In this document: positions 14,198-22,930 of the stretch, piece by piece
Numbering within the stretch: the stretch's first letter is position 1
Layout: each line of letters opens with the position of its first letter
DNA from: a virus
Length of the DNA: 64,000 bases
Reading direction: 5' to 3' (one strand)
IMG/VR virus record: IMGVR_UViG_3300028920_000001
Coordinates: 250,001 to 314,000 of that record
Notes under the pieces: generated by a model
Told to the model about the DNA's origin: nothing
What the model saw: the letters and a program-made list of their open reading frames with translations, nothing else
Databases searched by the model: none
Position numbers and translations under genes: made by a program

Positions 14198-16955
14198 TAT
14201 CGAATCTCCTGGTGTCGCGACCTTAGAAAAAGTAGTGGGGATGCCGAAAGCCGGCAAAGAAGCTGGTACTTGGGAGCGTGTTTTTACTGTAGAAGGTGTA
14301 CATCCATTTGATGAAATAGAATGGAAGACAATAAATGCTAAAATCGTAGCTGAAAATGGTGAAATTAAATACGAGCAAAAAGATGTTGAATTTCCAATTT
14401 GGTGGCATCAGACCAATATTAATGTAGTAGCTAGTAAATATTTTCGTATTATTGATGGAGTTAAAGAAAATTCACTTAAACAAATTATAACTCGAGTAGC
14501 TAACGTTATTACGGATTGGGCTACTGAGCAAGAATACTTTAACACAGAGAATGACGCTAATATTTACAAGCAAGAATTAATTTATGCTTTGGTTCATCAA
14601 TATGGAGCTTTCAATTCTCCAGTATGGTTTAACTTAGGAGTACCTGGTCGTCGTCAAACAGCTAGTGCTTGTTTTATTCAAGGAATTTATGACTCATTAG
14701 ACTCAATACAGACTTTTCAACGTTCTGAACTTAGTATTTTTGCTAGTGGTTCTGGATCAGGTGCTAATTTTAGTGATCTTCGTTCTTCATATGAGAAGCT
14801 TTCATCTGGTGCATATGTGTCTGGTCCAATTGCATGGATGCGTCCTTTAGATCAGGCAGCTGGTGCTATGAAGTCAGGAGGATCCACCCGAAATGCGGCT
14901 AAAATGGTCGTTATGGATATGGATCATCCTGATATCATGGAAACGTTAGACGGTCGTCCAGGTTTCATTCGATGCAAGGCCGTTGAAGAGCAGCGAGCTC
15001 ATGACCTAATTGAGATGGGATATGGAACAGCTTATGATGATCCAAATTCTGCGTACAAGAATGTGATGTATCAGAATGCGAATCATTCGGTGAGTGTGCC
15101 TGATAATTTTATGAAGTCTGTTGAGTCCGATGGACAATGGGAGACTAAAGAACGATTAACTAATGAAACGGTTCATACTTATAAAGCTCGTGATTTATGG
15201 GATGAAATTGCTAAAGCAGCTTGGAAATGTGGAGACCCTGGAGTTCAATTTACTGATACTATCAATAACTGGCATACTACGCCGAAATCTGGGAAAATTC
15301 GTTCGAGTAATCCATGTAGTGAATTCTTACATGTTGACAATACGGCATGTAATTTATGTGGTCTAAATCTTAGCAAGTTTTTTCTTAATGGAGCTCCACT
15401 CGATGTTAAAGCTTTTGAACATGCAGTTCGTATTTTCGTGACTGCACAAAATGCTTTTGTGAATAAGGCTGAATATCCTACACCTGAGATTACTAAGAAC
15501 TCCCATATGCTGAGGCCAATTGGTCTTAATTATGGTGATTTGGGCGCCGTTATCATGAAGCTTGGGTACGCCTATGATTCAGATGAAGGACGTGCAGTAG
15601 CAGCACGTTTAGCTAGTTTGATGACAGGCTATGCTTATCTGTATTCATCTAAATTGGCCGCCCGTACTCAGGTATTTCCTGAGTATGAACGTAATAAGCA
15701 AGATATGTTGCGAGTCATGCGCATGCATCAGAAAGCTGATGCTGACATTTTGAATCGTTGGAACTTATCAGAAGATCCATTATCTGTTAGTGATAAATCA
15801 CAATCAGTTTGGGAACGAGTTAATGCTATTGGCGAGCGTCACGGATTCGCTAATTCTCAGACTACACTTCAAGCTCCGCTTGGCACGATTTCATTTCTCA
15901 TGGGAATGGATACTACCGGTATTGAACCAGCATTTTCGTTGGTATCATATAAATCACTTGTCGGTGGTGGCTTTGAAAAATTAGTTAATCACGCGGTAGA
16001 ACAAGCACTGCTGATGCTTGAGTATTCTGATGATCAAATCACGGAAATTAGGGATTATATTAATCAAAATGATTATATAGAAAAAGCTCCACATCTAAAA
16101 GAAGATCATTTATCAGTATTTGATTGTGCAGCTAACACAGGTCCATCAAAACGTCACATTTCAGCGATGGGTCATCTTAAGATGATGGCTGCCATTCAGC
16201 CACTCATTACCTGTGCTATGAGTAAGACAGTTAATTTACCAGAAGAAACAACTCCGGAGCAAATTGCTGAAACGTATATGGATAGTTGGAAGCTCGGTCT
16301 CAAGTGTGTGGCTCTTTATCGCAATGGGTCAAAGAAATCACAACCTTTGTCGAGTAAAAAAAATAATTTCAAAGAAGAAAGACCTTCAGGAATTCAAGAA
16401 GTAATTAAAGAGATTATTAAAGAGGTCCCTGCACCACGTCGAAAGCTGCCGGAGAATATCTCTGCTAAGCGGCATAAGTTTGTGATTGATGGTTCTAAGG
16501 GTTATTTAATTATGGGTGAATATGAGGATGGAACCTTAGGTGAAATCTTCATCCGATTCGGTAAGAACGGTTCTACGTTAAATGGTCTTATGGATGCGAA
16601 TACGCAATTAGCTAGTATTGCATTACAGCATGGTGTTCCACTTGAGAAGTTGATTCGTGCATTTATTAATACTAAGTTTGAGCCGGCTGGGTTTACTCAG
16701 AATCCCGACATCAGGTTTGCTACAAGTTTACTTGATTATGTTTTCAAATATCTTGATATCAGATACTGTGGTGGTCGAGTTTCAGGTTTAGATGCTCGTC
16801 TCTCCGATCAAGATCATGATATTTCTCATCCGAGTTCTGATCGTCCTAGTATGACGCCAGATGCTCCACCTTGTGTTCATTGCGGTTCTATTACTCGCCG
16901 GAATGGTTCTTGCTATTTATGTGAGACTTGTGGTAACACTTCGGGTTGTAGTTGA
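14166..16955 (+). CDS. nrdJ: adenosylcobalamin-dependent (class II) ribonucleotide reductase
   Basis: Makes deoxynucleotides from ribonucleotides with a B12 cofactor and without oxygen. The 929-residue protein has the family's hallmarks: F-N-S-P-V-W-F-N-L-G, A-S-A-C-F-I-Q-G, the active-site loop N-P-C-S-E-F (with Cys and Glu) followed by N-L-C-G-L-N-L, and Q-A-P-L-G-T-I-S-F. A C-terminal Cys-rich tail (C-V-H-C-G ... C-Y-L-C-E-T-C-G) is the redox/zinc ribbon of large NrdJ enzymes. The insert around residues 735-760 is charged and repetitive (E-V-I-K-E-I-I-K-E-V). It overlaps holA by 32 bases. B12 use implies a cobalamin-containing host. Confidence 0.92.
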   Translation: MSKESVARKTDIESPGVATLEKVVGMPKAGKEAGTWERVFTVEGVHPFDEIEWKTINAKIVAENGEIKYEQKDVEFPIWWHQTNINVVASKYFRIIDGVKENSLKQIITRVANVITDWATEQEYFNTENDANIYKQELIYALVHQYGAFNSPVWFNLGVPGRRQTASACFIQGIYDSLDSIQTFQRSELSIFASGSGSGANFSDLRSSYEKLSSGAYVSGPIAWMRPLDQAAGAMKSGGSTRNAAKMVVMDMDHPDIMETLDGRPGFIRCKAVEEQRAHDLIEMGYGTAYDDPNSAYKNVMYQNANHSVSVPDNFMKSVESDGQWETKERLTNETVHTYKARDLWDEIAKAAWKCGDPGVQFTDTINNWHTTPKSGKIRSSNPCSEFLHVDNTACNLCGLNLSKFFLNGAPLDVKAFEHAVRIFVTAQNAFVNKAEYPTPEITKNSHMLRPIGLNYGDLGAVIMKLGYAYDSDEGRAVAARLASLMTGYAYLYSSKLAARTQVFPEYERNKQDMLRVMRMHQKADADILNRWNLSEDPLSVSDKSQSVWERVNAIGERHGFANSQTTLQAPLGTISFLMGMDTTGIEPAFSLVSYKSLVGGGFEKLVNHAVEQALLMLEYSDDQITEIRDYINQNDYIEKAPHLKEDHLSVFDCAANTGPSKRHISAMGHLKMMAAIQPLITCAMSKTVNLPEETTPEQIAETYMDSWKLGLKCVALYRNGSKKSQPLSSKKNNFKEERPSGIQEVIKEIIKEVPAPRRKLPENISAKRHKFVIDGSKGYLIMGEYEDGTLGEIFIRFGKNGSTLNGLMDANTQLASIALQHGVPLEKLIRAFINTKFEPAGFTQNPDIRFATSLLDYVFKYLDIRYCGGRVSGLDARLSDQDHDISHPSSDRPSMTPDAPPCVHCGSITRRNGSCYLCETCGNTSGCS

Positions 16956-16967
16956 GTAAAATAAAAT

Positions 16968-17219
16968 ATGAAATTTGATAATGAACGGGATCGGAATGCC
17001 TACGGATATGATGCTGGAACAATTGTAGAAGGTGAGGTTCGTTGGAGTGAGTCTCTTAATCGATATGTAATTGTAGATGACGAAGACGTTGGATTTGATC
17101 CGAACGCTGTGCTTCAGAAATTAGATGGGATGAAAGTTCGATTTACATTGGTGAGTTTCGAAGCCATCGAAAATATAGAAAAAATGTTAGCGGTTGCTCA
17201 AACAGATGGCACTAACTAA
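16968..17219 (+). CDS. hypothetical protein, 83 aa
   Basis: Small acidic protein with a strand-rich core (G-T-I-V-E-G-E-V-R-W, R-Y-V-I-V-D-D-E-D-V). It lies 12 bases after nrdJ and before the endonuclease gene. It could be an accessory of the reductase only by position; nothing in the sequence shows this. Confidence 0.5.
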   Translation: MKFDNERDRNAYGYDAGTIVEGEVRWSESLNRYVIVDDEDVGFDPNAVLQKLDGMKVRFTLVSFEAIENIEKMLAVAQTDGTN

Positions 17220-17254
17220 TATATGGAATAAAATCTTAATTCCCTATATTGAAT

Positions 17255-18049
17255 ATGGGTAAAGAGAATTACTCCAGAATTCTTGAATTATATAAATCTG
17301 GATTATCTAAAAGAGAAATAAGAGAACAAGGATTTGGTTGGAATGAAGTAAAGAAAGCTTTGATTGGGAATACTAGGAGTCTCAAAGAAGTTGGCCGAAT
17401 TTATTCTGATAGGTATTTAGAAAAGAACACCCATGAATTGAATAAAAATCAACTTGATTTGATTTACGGGTCCTTACTCGGTGATTCAAGTTTGAGCAGG
17501 TATTCATATACTTTAATGTTTTCAAATACCCATTGTGACGCTCAATATGATTATTCTTTACATATGAAGAAAATATTACCTAGTGGGAATATTTATTCTA
17601 GGATTCAAAAGAGCGGATATAAAATCGGTGTACCAGTTCATTTCTTTTCATATCGAAATAAAGGAGCATTGATAAAAATATGGGATGTTGTGATGATTAA
17701 TAATAAGAAGACAGTGAATAAAAATTGGGTGGAGAGGATCAATAAAGAAGCTCTAGCTTATTGGTTTATGGATGATGGAACATCTTGTTATACTAAGCGT
17801 GAAACTGGCGTGTCTGTCACAATTCAATTTTCTACCTATTCTTTTTCATATTGTGAAAATTGTTTATTGAAGGAAAAACTGGAAGATTTTGGTATACGAT
17901 CTAATGTAAGGAATACTAAAAATGGTCATGTACTGGGGGTATCTAAACTGGATTCTGATAAACTGATTGAATTAATAAAGCCTACAATTGAAAAAGTTCC
18001 ATGCATGCAGTACAAACTCAAATTTACTAAACGTAAACCCCTTTTGTAA
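17255..18049 (+). CDS. free-standing LAGLIDADG homing endonuclease
   Basis: 264 residues with two LAGLIDADG-type helices: L-I-Y-G-S-L-L-G-D-S-S-L near residue 70 and A-L-A-Y-W-F-M-D-D-G-T near residue 170. Each has an acidic residue at the catalytic position. The N-terminal 45 residues look like a helix-turn-helix (G-L-S-K-R-E-I-R-E-Q-G). Such enzymes cut a long recognition site and spread by repair. It is a separate gene, not inside an intron or intein that I can see. Its 3' end overlaps the minus-strand ligase N-half gene by 23 bases, placing it beside a gene whose other half lies elsewhere. Confidence 0.85.
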   Translation: MGKENYSRILELYKSGLSKREIREQGFGWNEVKKALIGNTRSLKEVGRIYSDRYLEKNTHELNKNQLDLIYGSLLGDSSLSRYSYTLMFSNTHCDAQYDYSLHMKKILPSGNIYSRIQKSGYKIGVPVHFFSYRNKGALIKIWDVVMINNKKTVNKNWVERINKEALAYWFMDDGTSCYTKRETGVSVTIQFSTYSFSYCENCLLKEKLEDFGIRSNVRNTKNGHVLGVSKLDSDKLIELIKPTIEKVPCMQYKLKFTKRKPLL

Positions 18050-19154
18050 GATTTCCTTCGCAGTACGGTATTACGTCATTCTTACGAGAAATGAGAACTT
18101 CGTCTCCTCTCGAGAGTTGAAGTTGGTTGAATATTTTAATATTATGGAGTGACACGTGAGTGATAGTTACTCCGCCAATGTGAACTGGTTCTAAGACAGC
18201 TACACCTGTGATACGTCCTGTAGGTCCAACCTGCCATTTAATATCTTTAATATTGGTGGTTCCCATTGCCGGATCAAATTTCCAAGCAATTTGTCCTCGA
18301 GGGCGCATATTGAGCTCACCGATTTCTTCTTGAGCCGGAATATTGTTGAGTCTGATTACGGTGCCGTCGATTTCGTATGGAATTTGATCTCTATTTTCAT
18401 GAATTCGGTGATGCCATTCAATCACTTTGTCTTGATCACCAACTAAATAAGGTGGGATCTCAAATTTCATTTTCTTTAAGACTTTAAATCGCTTTTCTTC
18501 TGAATCGGGTGCAGTTTCAGATATTAAGGTAAAGGCTACGAAGATTAGGTTTTTACAATCAGCTCCTTTATTTTTCTTATCCCTAACTTTGCCGGCTGCT
18601 GTATTTCGTGGATTTGCGTATTGATTCGAATAATATTGTTCAAAAGTTTTTTTGAGCATCATAATTTCACCGCGTACATGGATCCGTTCGCTAGTGATTG
18701 GGACAGACTTAGGGAGATTGGGAATTTGAATAATATTATATGTAACGTCTTCTCCTATTTTTCCATCTCCTCTAGTAACACCGCGAACTAAATTTCCTTT
18801 ATCATAAATTACTTCTAAGCTTGAACCATCTAATTTATAGGTAATTAACAATTCTTCAGGCTTAGTTTCACCATTTACTTCATTTTCAAGATCTACCACC
18901 CATTCAACGAAATCTTCTACTTCGTTGACCTTATTGAGGGATCCCATCGGGATTTCGTGTTGGATCTTCTCCCAAATTGAATGGGCTGAGGGAGTTGCCC
19001 CGATAGTAGTGACTTCAAAATCCTGTGGGGCTAATTGTCTGAGTTTATCAATTTTAGCATCATATTCTTGATCGGATAAAGTTGGAGTGAGATTATAATA
19101 GGCTTCTCGAGCTTCTTTCAGTTCTTTCTGGAGTTTTTTAATTTCTGAATCCAT
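18027..19154 (-). CDS. ligA: NAD+-dependent DNA ligase, N-terminal half (adenylation and OB domains)
   Basis: Holds domain Ia (A-Y-Y-N-L-T-P-T-L-S-D-Q-E-Y-D), which binds NMN, the adenylation domain with the active-site Y-K-L-D-G, then T-R-G-D-G-K-I-G-E-D-V-T, N-P-R-N-T-A-A-G and the OB fold ending S-R-K-N-D-V-I-P. The protein stops where the zinc finger should begin. That missing part is a separate gene at 19834-20628 on the other strand. M at 19154 (MDSEIKKLQ) starts at the family's usual boundary; the frame extends 20 residues upstream to a GTG at 19214. Some phages, such as T5, are annotated with two-gene NAD+ ligases. Together the halves should seal nicks. Confidence 0.88.
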   Translation of the reverse strand: MDSEIKKLQKELKEAREAYYNLTPTLSDQEYDAKIDKLRQLAPQDFEVTTIGATPSAHSIWEKIQHEIPMGSLNKVNEVEDFVEWVVDLENEVNGETKPEELLITYKLDGSSLEVIYDKGNLVRGVTRGDGKIGEDVTYNIIQIPNLPKSVPITSERIHVRGEIMMLKKTFEQYYSNQYANPRNTAAGKVRDKKNKGADCKNLIFVAFTLISETAPDSEEKRFKVLKKMKFEIPPYLVGDQDKVIEWHHRIHENRDQIPYEIDGTVIRLNNIPAQEEIGELNMRPRGQIAWKFDPAMGTTNIKDIKWQVGPTGRITGVAVLEPVHIGGVTITHVSLHNIKIFNQLQLSRGDEVLISRKNDVIPYCEGNLTKGVYV

Positions 19155-19187
19155 ATCTAAAGATACATTGGTCAATAGGCCTTTGGT

Positions 19188-19814
19188 ATGGATGTGGATC
19201 TGAATATGACTCACTACAATATTGCCAAAGTTGCCTCTGAAATTGCCAATGACCCTAAACTAGAGGTGGTTTCTAAGCCAACTCATCTAGCAAAGGTGGC
19301 TACAGAGGTTCAGCAGAATCTTAAAATAGCTGCATCTAAGGACCAAGATGCTGAATGGCATCGGGTAAATTCCTATATTGCTGATATTTTAAAGGATGCT
19401 CATGTTCTTTATGCCAAGTTAGCTCGTCTTCAGAGTGATTTTTCGGATGTAGAACTGGCTAAGTTAGAAAAGATTTCTGAGCGGGTTTTAGAATTAGGTG
19501 AGCAGCTATCACAATTCTCGAAAGGATTTTATGAGGGCAAAATTGAAATGGTGAAGGAATTTTCTTATTCTGGCCCTGGTGGTTCAGCTCAATTGGAAGT
19601 ATCTAAAGAAGAACCTGAATCTGCTGAAGAACCCACTGAAGCAGATCTGGATATCGAATTAGACTTAGAAGGTGAATCTGATTTCTCCGATTATGAGGAA
19701 GAAGAGTCTGAAGGAGAGCCTAAAGAAGCCAGCTCTTCTGGTGAAGGCCGTGGTGAAGGTGGAGAAGGCGGCGTAGAAGAAGAAGACGGGAAGAAGGAAG
19801 AGGAAGAAGACTGA
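19188..19814 (+). CDS. hypothetical protein with acidic Glu/Ser/Gly tail, 208 aa
   Basis: The N-terminus contains two copies of an I-A-K-V-A-S-E-I-A / L-A-K-V-A-T-E-V element, reminiscent of the leader motif shared by proteins near the capsid genes. A helical middle (Y-A-K-L-A-R-L-Q-S-D-F-S) leads to a strongly acidic tail (E-S-E-G-E-P-K-E-A, E-E-E-D-G-K-K-E-E-E-E-D). It lies between the two inverted ligase halves; its start overlaps the upstream frame of the N-half gene. Function unknown; a DNA-mimic or scaffold-like role is conceivable. Confidence 0.5.
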   Translation: MDVDLNMTHYNIAKVASEIANDPKLEVVSKPTHLAKVATEVQQNLKIAASKDQDAEWHRVNSYIADILKDAHVLYAKLARLQSDFSDVELAKLEKISERVLELGEQLSQFSKGFYEGKIEMVKEFSYSGPGGSAQLEVSKEEPESAEEPTEADLDIELDLEGESDFSDYEEEESEGEPKEASSSGEGRGEGGEGGVEEEDGKKEEEED

Positions 19815-19835
19815 TACATTGTAAATTCAATGTAT
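19814..19835 (+). promoter_or_regulatory. 8-bp hairpin over the start of the ligase C-half
   Basis: ATACATTG (19814-19821) pairs perfectly with CAATGTAT (19828-19835), leaving a six-base loop. The right arm runs into the ATG at 19834. No Shine-Dalgarno is visible in this 20-base gap, so the fold may influence initiation. Confidence 0.4.
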
Positions 19836-20628
19836 GTCAGAGTTTTTTCGTATTCCTGAGTCGTGTCCTGTATGTGGCCGTCCGACGTCTTTAGAAGGCG
19901 ATTTTCTTTTTTGTAGAAATAGGTCTTGCCCAGCCAAATTAACGGGTTCTATTCAAGTTTGGGTAAAACAATTAGGATTACTTCATTGGGGGGATGCCTT
20001 AATCGAGGCTTTAACCAATCCGGATGATCCTAAAATTGAATCTGTAGCAGATTTATATAGATTGTCTGTTGAAGATATTGCTACTTGTTGTTCTGGGATG
20101 AAGGTAGCTCAAAAATGTTATGATGTTCTGCATGCAAATAAAGAAATAGCATTGGAATTATTGCTTGCCTCTCTTAATATTCCTAATTTTGGTTTAGCTA
20201 CCGCTACTGATGTAGTTCAGGCTGGATTTAATACTGTCGACAAGATAATATCTATGACTTATAGTGATTTGCTTAAAGTACCTAATGTTGGTGAAAAGAC
20301 TGCTGAGCAAGTCATTCAGGGTCTCATGTTGAGATTGGAATTAATTAAGGATCTCGAACAGGTTTTAAATATTAAAGAACCTCAGTCGGGTGGTTCTCTT
20401 CAGGGCAAGTCATTTTGTATTACTGGTGAGCTTTCGAAGCCTCGGAAAGCTGTGGAAAAAATGATATTGGATGCAGGTGGCCTGGCTAAGAGTTCGGTTA
20501 CTAAAACATTATCATACTTGGTAACAAATGACTCTGCCACTACATCAGGTAAGATGAAGAAAGCGCAAAAATATGGAGTATCGATTATCAATGAACAGGA
20601 TTTATATAATTTATTAAATGCAAATTAA
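19834..20628 (+). CDS. ligB: NAD+-dependent DNA ligase, C-terminal half (zinc finger, HhH, BRCT)
   Basis: 264 residues starting with the four-Cys ligase zinc finger (C-P-V-C-G ... C-R-N-R-S-C-P-A-K), then helix-hairpin-helix repeats (L-L-K-V-P-N-V-G-E-K-T-A-E-Q-V) and a BRCT domain (L-Q-G-K-S-F-C-I-T-G-E-L ... A-G-G-L-A-K-S-S-V-T-K). It begins exactly where the product of the minus-strand N-half gene stops, so the pair makes a full-length LigA. It lacks the adenylation domain and cannot ligate alone. The two halves must assemble as a heterodimer. Confidence 0.9.
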   Translation: MSEFFRIPESCPVCGRPTSLEGDFLFCRNRSCPAKLTGSIQVWVKQLGLLHWGDALIEALTNPDDPKIESVADLYRLSVEDIATCCSGMKVAQKCYDVLHANKEIALELLLASLNIPNFGLATATDVVQAGFNTVDKIISMTYSDLLKVPNVGEKTAEQVIQGLMLRLELIKDLEQVLNIKEPQSGGSLQGKSFCITGELSKPRKAVEKMILDAGGLAKSSVTKTLSYLVTNDSATTSGKMKKAQKYGVSIINEQDLYNLLNAN

Positions 20629-20652
20629 TTTGTTAATGTAATTTAGTATAAC

Positions 20653-22911
20653 GTGGATGAATTAGTATGCAAGATCGATGGGGTGGTATTTTCTAATCGT
20701 GGTACTGGGTTTTTCATACTTAAAGCCAAAGATGGTTCTGGTTCAAAAGTTTCCATAAAAGGAACTTTTCCTGGATTAAATTTAAATATTGGTGTTAAAG
20801 CTAAATTTTGTGGTAATTATGAGATTCATCCTACTTATGGTAAGCAATTAATTGCTCAATCTTGTGAGCTTCTTCCTGAAAAGGGAAGAAATGGAACTAT
20901 TACTTATTTAATTAATAATGTTCCTTCAATCGGGCCTATTACTGCAGCCAAGCTTTATAGTGTCTTTGGTGATGAACTTTTGAATGTTTTAGAAAATGAA
21001 TCAGATAAAATTTTAGAGCTAGATTTTCTTACTCGAGCTCAATCCAATGCTATTTTAACAGAATGGAAGAAATCTTCTGAATTACGAACAGTTGCTATTT
21101 TTCTTACTGATTTGGGTCTTAATGCAGCTCAAGTAAGGTCGGTTTATTCTAAATTTGGGATTGATACTACTCAAAGGGTTAAGGACAATCCATATATTTT
21201 ATATGAGTGTTCTAACATTGGGTTTATGACTGCTGATTCTGCTGCCCGTACTTTAGGTATTGGCGTTGATGATATCAGACGAGTTCGGGCTATGATTCTT
21301 TATATCATGTCTGAATTGTCTTTATCAGAAGGACACATATATGTTACTTCTAAGCAAATCAACGATTATGTAAAGAAAATTTTTAATCGTACTTCACTTG
21401 ATTCTTTTTCTCATGGTGAATATATTGCTGAGTCCCATTATTATGAAGCTCTAACTGATTTAATTAAACAAGGTGATGTTGTATCTAAACAGAATCGTCT
21501 ATACCTTGCTCCTCATTGGGTTTATGAAAGTATGTCTGCTGAGTATCTTAGTGGTATGATAACCAAAACTCCTCGAGTATTTGGAAATTTTCAGAAATTT
21601 TTATCAGATTTCGAAAAGAATCGAAATTTGACTTTATCGGATGAGCAAAAAGAAGCTTTCTTTGCTTTAGAACACTCCCAGGTTTGTGTTGTTTCTGGTT
21701 TTCCTGGTACCGGAAAGACTCTTCTTACTTCTGCTTTTGTTCACTTATTTGAGGAAGCGCGATTACATTATGTATTAATGTCACCTACCGGTATCGCTGC
21801 TAAGCGGCTGTCACAGGTTACAGGTAAGCCTGCTTTTACCATTCACCGTGCTTTAGGATATGGTCGTGATGGGACTTGGGAATTTTCAGCTTCTAACCGA
21901 TTTTATTCAGATGCGATTATTGTTGATGAGATGTCGATGGTAGATAGTTCTACTTTTTACCATTTAATTTCTGCTTTAGATCCGTCTACTATTCTTGTTT
22001 TAATCGGTGATGTTGCTCAGTTGCCATCAGTTGGCGCAGGCTATGTTTTAAATAATCTTATGAATTGTGAAGACGTACCCTGTGTTTCATTAACTAAAAT
22101 CTTTAGACAAGAGAAACAATCTGACATTGTCACTGTTGCTCATTCTATTCTAGCTGGTGAGCCTGTTGATACAACTTTTAAGCCTGAATCAGAGTTTCTT
22201 TTCTTGCCATTTGAACAAGATAAAATTTTAGGTGAAGTTTGTAAAATCACCTCTAGAATGAAGGAAAAAAGCACAAATTTCCAGGTGATTGCTCCTACTT
22301 ACAATGGAGACTTGGGAGTTGATAATTTGAATAAGGAGCTTCGTACAGTCCTGAATTCAAGATTCGCAAAAAGTAAAGCTAATAAATTAAAGTTACGTTT
22401 AGGTGAAAATTCCTCGAAGGAAATATACGAGGGCGATCGTGTGATGGTAGTGAGAAATGACTATGATCGAATGATATTTAATGGGGACGTAGGAAAAGTT
22501 GAGCGGATTTCTCTTAGAGACGACGAAGTTCAGGTCAGGATTTTTGAATGGTTTAATCAAGATATTATCAATCCGACTTATGAAGATAAGATTTTCAAAT
22601 TCACAGTTGAAGAAGCGATGCATGTTTTAAGAGTGGCTTTTGCCTGCACTACTCATAAAGTTCAAGGTCAGGAATTTGATTATGTAATCATGCCTATGAC
22701 TATGAAGTACGGCATCATGCTGTATCGAAATCTAATTTATACTGCTCTTACTCGAGCCAAGAAAAAGGCATTTATATTTGGTGATCCATCAGCATTCCAA
22801 TTTGCAATTGGTAATAATAGAGAAACTATTCGAAATTCAGCATTGTCTGAATTAATCCATTCCCATATTGAATCTCAGGATGAGAGTATGAATAAATGTT
22901 CTTCAATGTAA
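20653..22911 (+). CDS. recD2: RecD2-like superfamily 1 DNA helicase
   Basis: 5'-3' DNA helicase of the RecD/TraA group. Order: an N-terminal OB-like domain, HhH repeats (N-N-V-P-S-I-G-P-I-T-A-A-K-L), a winged region, then the motor: Walker A G-F-P-G-T-G-K-T, Walker B V-D-E-M-S-M-V-D, G-D-V-A-Q-L-P-S-V-G (motif III), and C-terminal T-T-H-K-V-Q-G-Q-E-F-D with T-A-L-T-R-A-K (motifs V and VI). 752 residues is normal for RecD2. It starts at GTG 20653 after a TGTAATTT motif at 20637. It stands with SbcD-like and PD-(D/E)XK nucleases, implying a recombination or end-processing job. Confidence 0.9.
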   Translation: MDELVCKIDGVVFSNRGTGFFILKAKDGSGSKVSIKGTFPGLNLNIGVKAKFCGNYEIHPTYGKQLIAQSCELLPEKGRNGTITYLINNVPSIGPITAAKLYSVFGDELLNVLENESDKILELDFLTRAQSNAILTEWKKSSELRTVAIFLTDLGLNAAQVRSVYSKFGIDTTQRVKDNPYILYECSNIGFMTADSAARTLGIGVDDIRRVRAMILYIMSELSLSEGHIYVTSKQINDYVKKIFNRTSLDSFSHGEYIAESHYYEALTDLIKQGDVVSKQNRLYLAPHWVYESMSAEYLSGMITKTPRVFGNFQKFLSDFEKNRNLTLSDEQKEAFFALEHSQVCVVSGFPGTGKTLLTSAFVHLFEEARLHYVLMSPTGIAAKRLSQVTGKPAFTIHRALGYGRDGTWEFSASNRFYSDAIIVDEMSMVDSSTFYHLISALDPSTILVLIGDVAQLPSVGAGYVLNNLMNCEDVPCVSLTKIFRQEKQSDIVTVAHSILAGEPVDTTFKPESEFLFLPFEQDKILGEVCKITSRMKEKSTNFQVIAPTYNGDLGVDNLNKELRTVLNSRFAKSKANKLKLRLGENSSKEIYEGDRVMVVRNDYDRMIFNGDVGKVERISLRDDEVQVRIFEWFNQDIINPTYEDKIFKFTVEEAMHVLRVAFACTTHKVQGQEFDYVIMPMTMKYGIMLYRNLIYTALTRAKKKAFIFGDPSAFQFAIGNNRETIRNSALSELIHSHIESQDESMNKCSSM

Positions 22912-22930
22912 AAATATATAGGAGAACATA

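Noticed and set aside
17255-20628. Split intein ('fractured gene') explanation for the two ligase halves
   Set aside because: Neither half carries intein N- or C-terminal blocks at its broken end, and the halves are on opposite strands; the cut falls in a natural linker.
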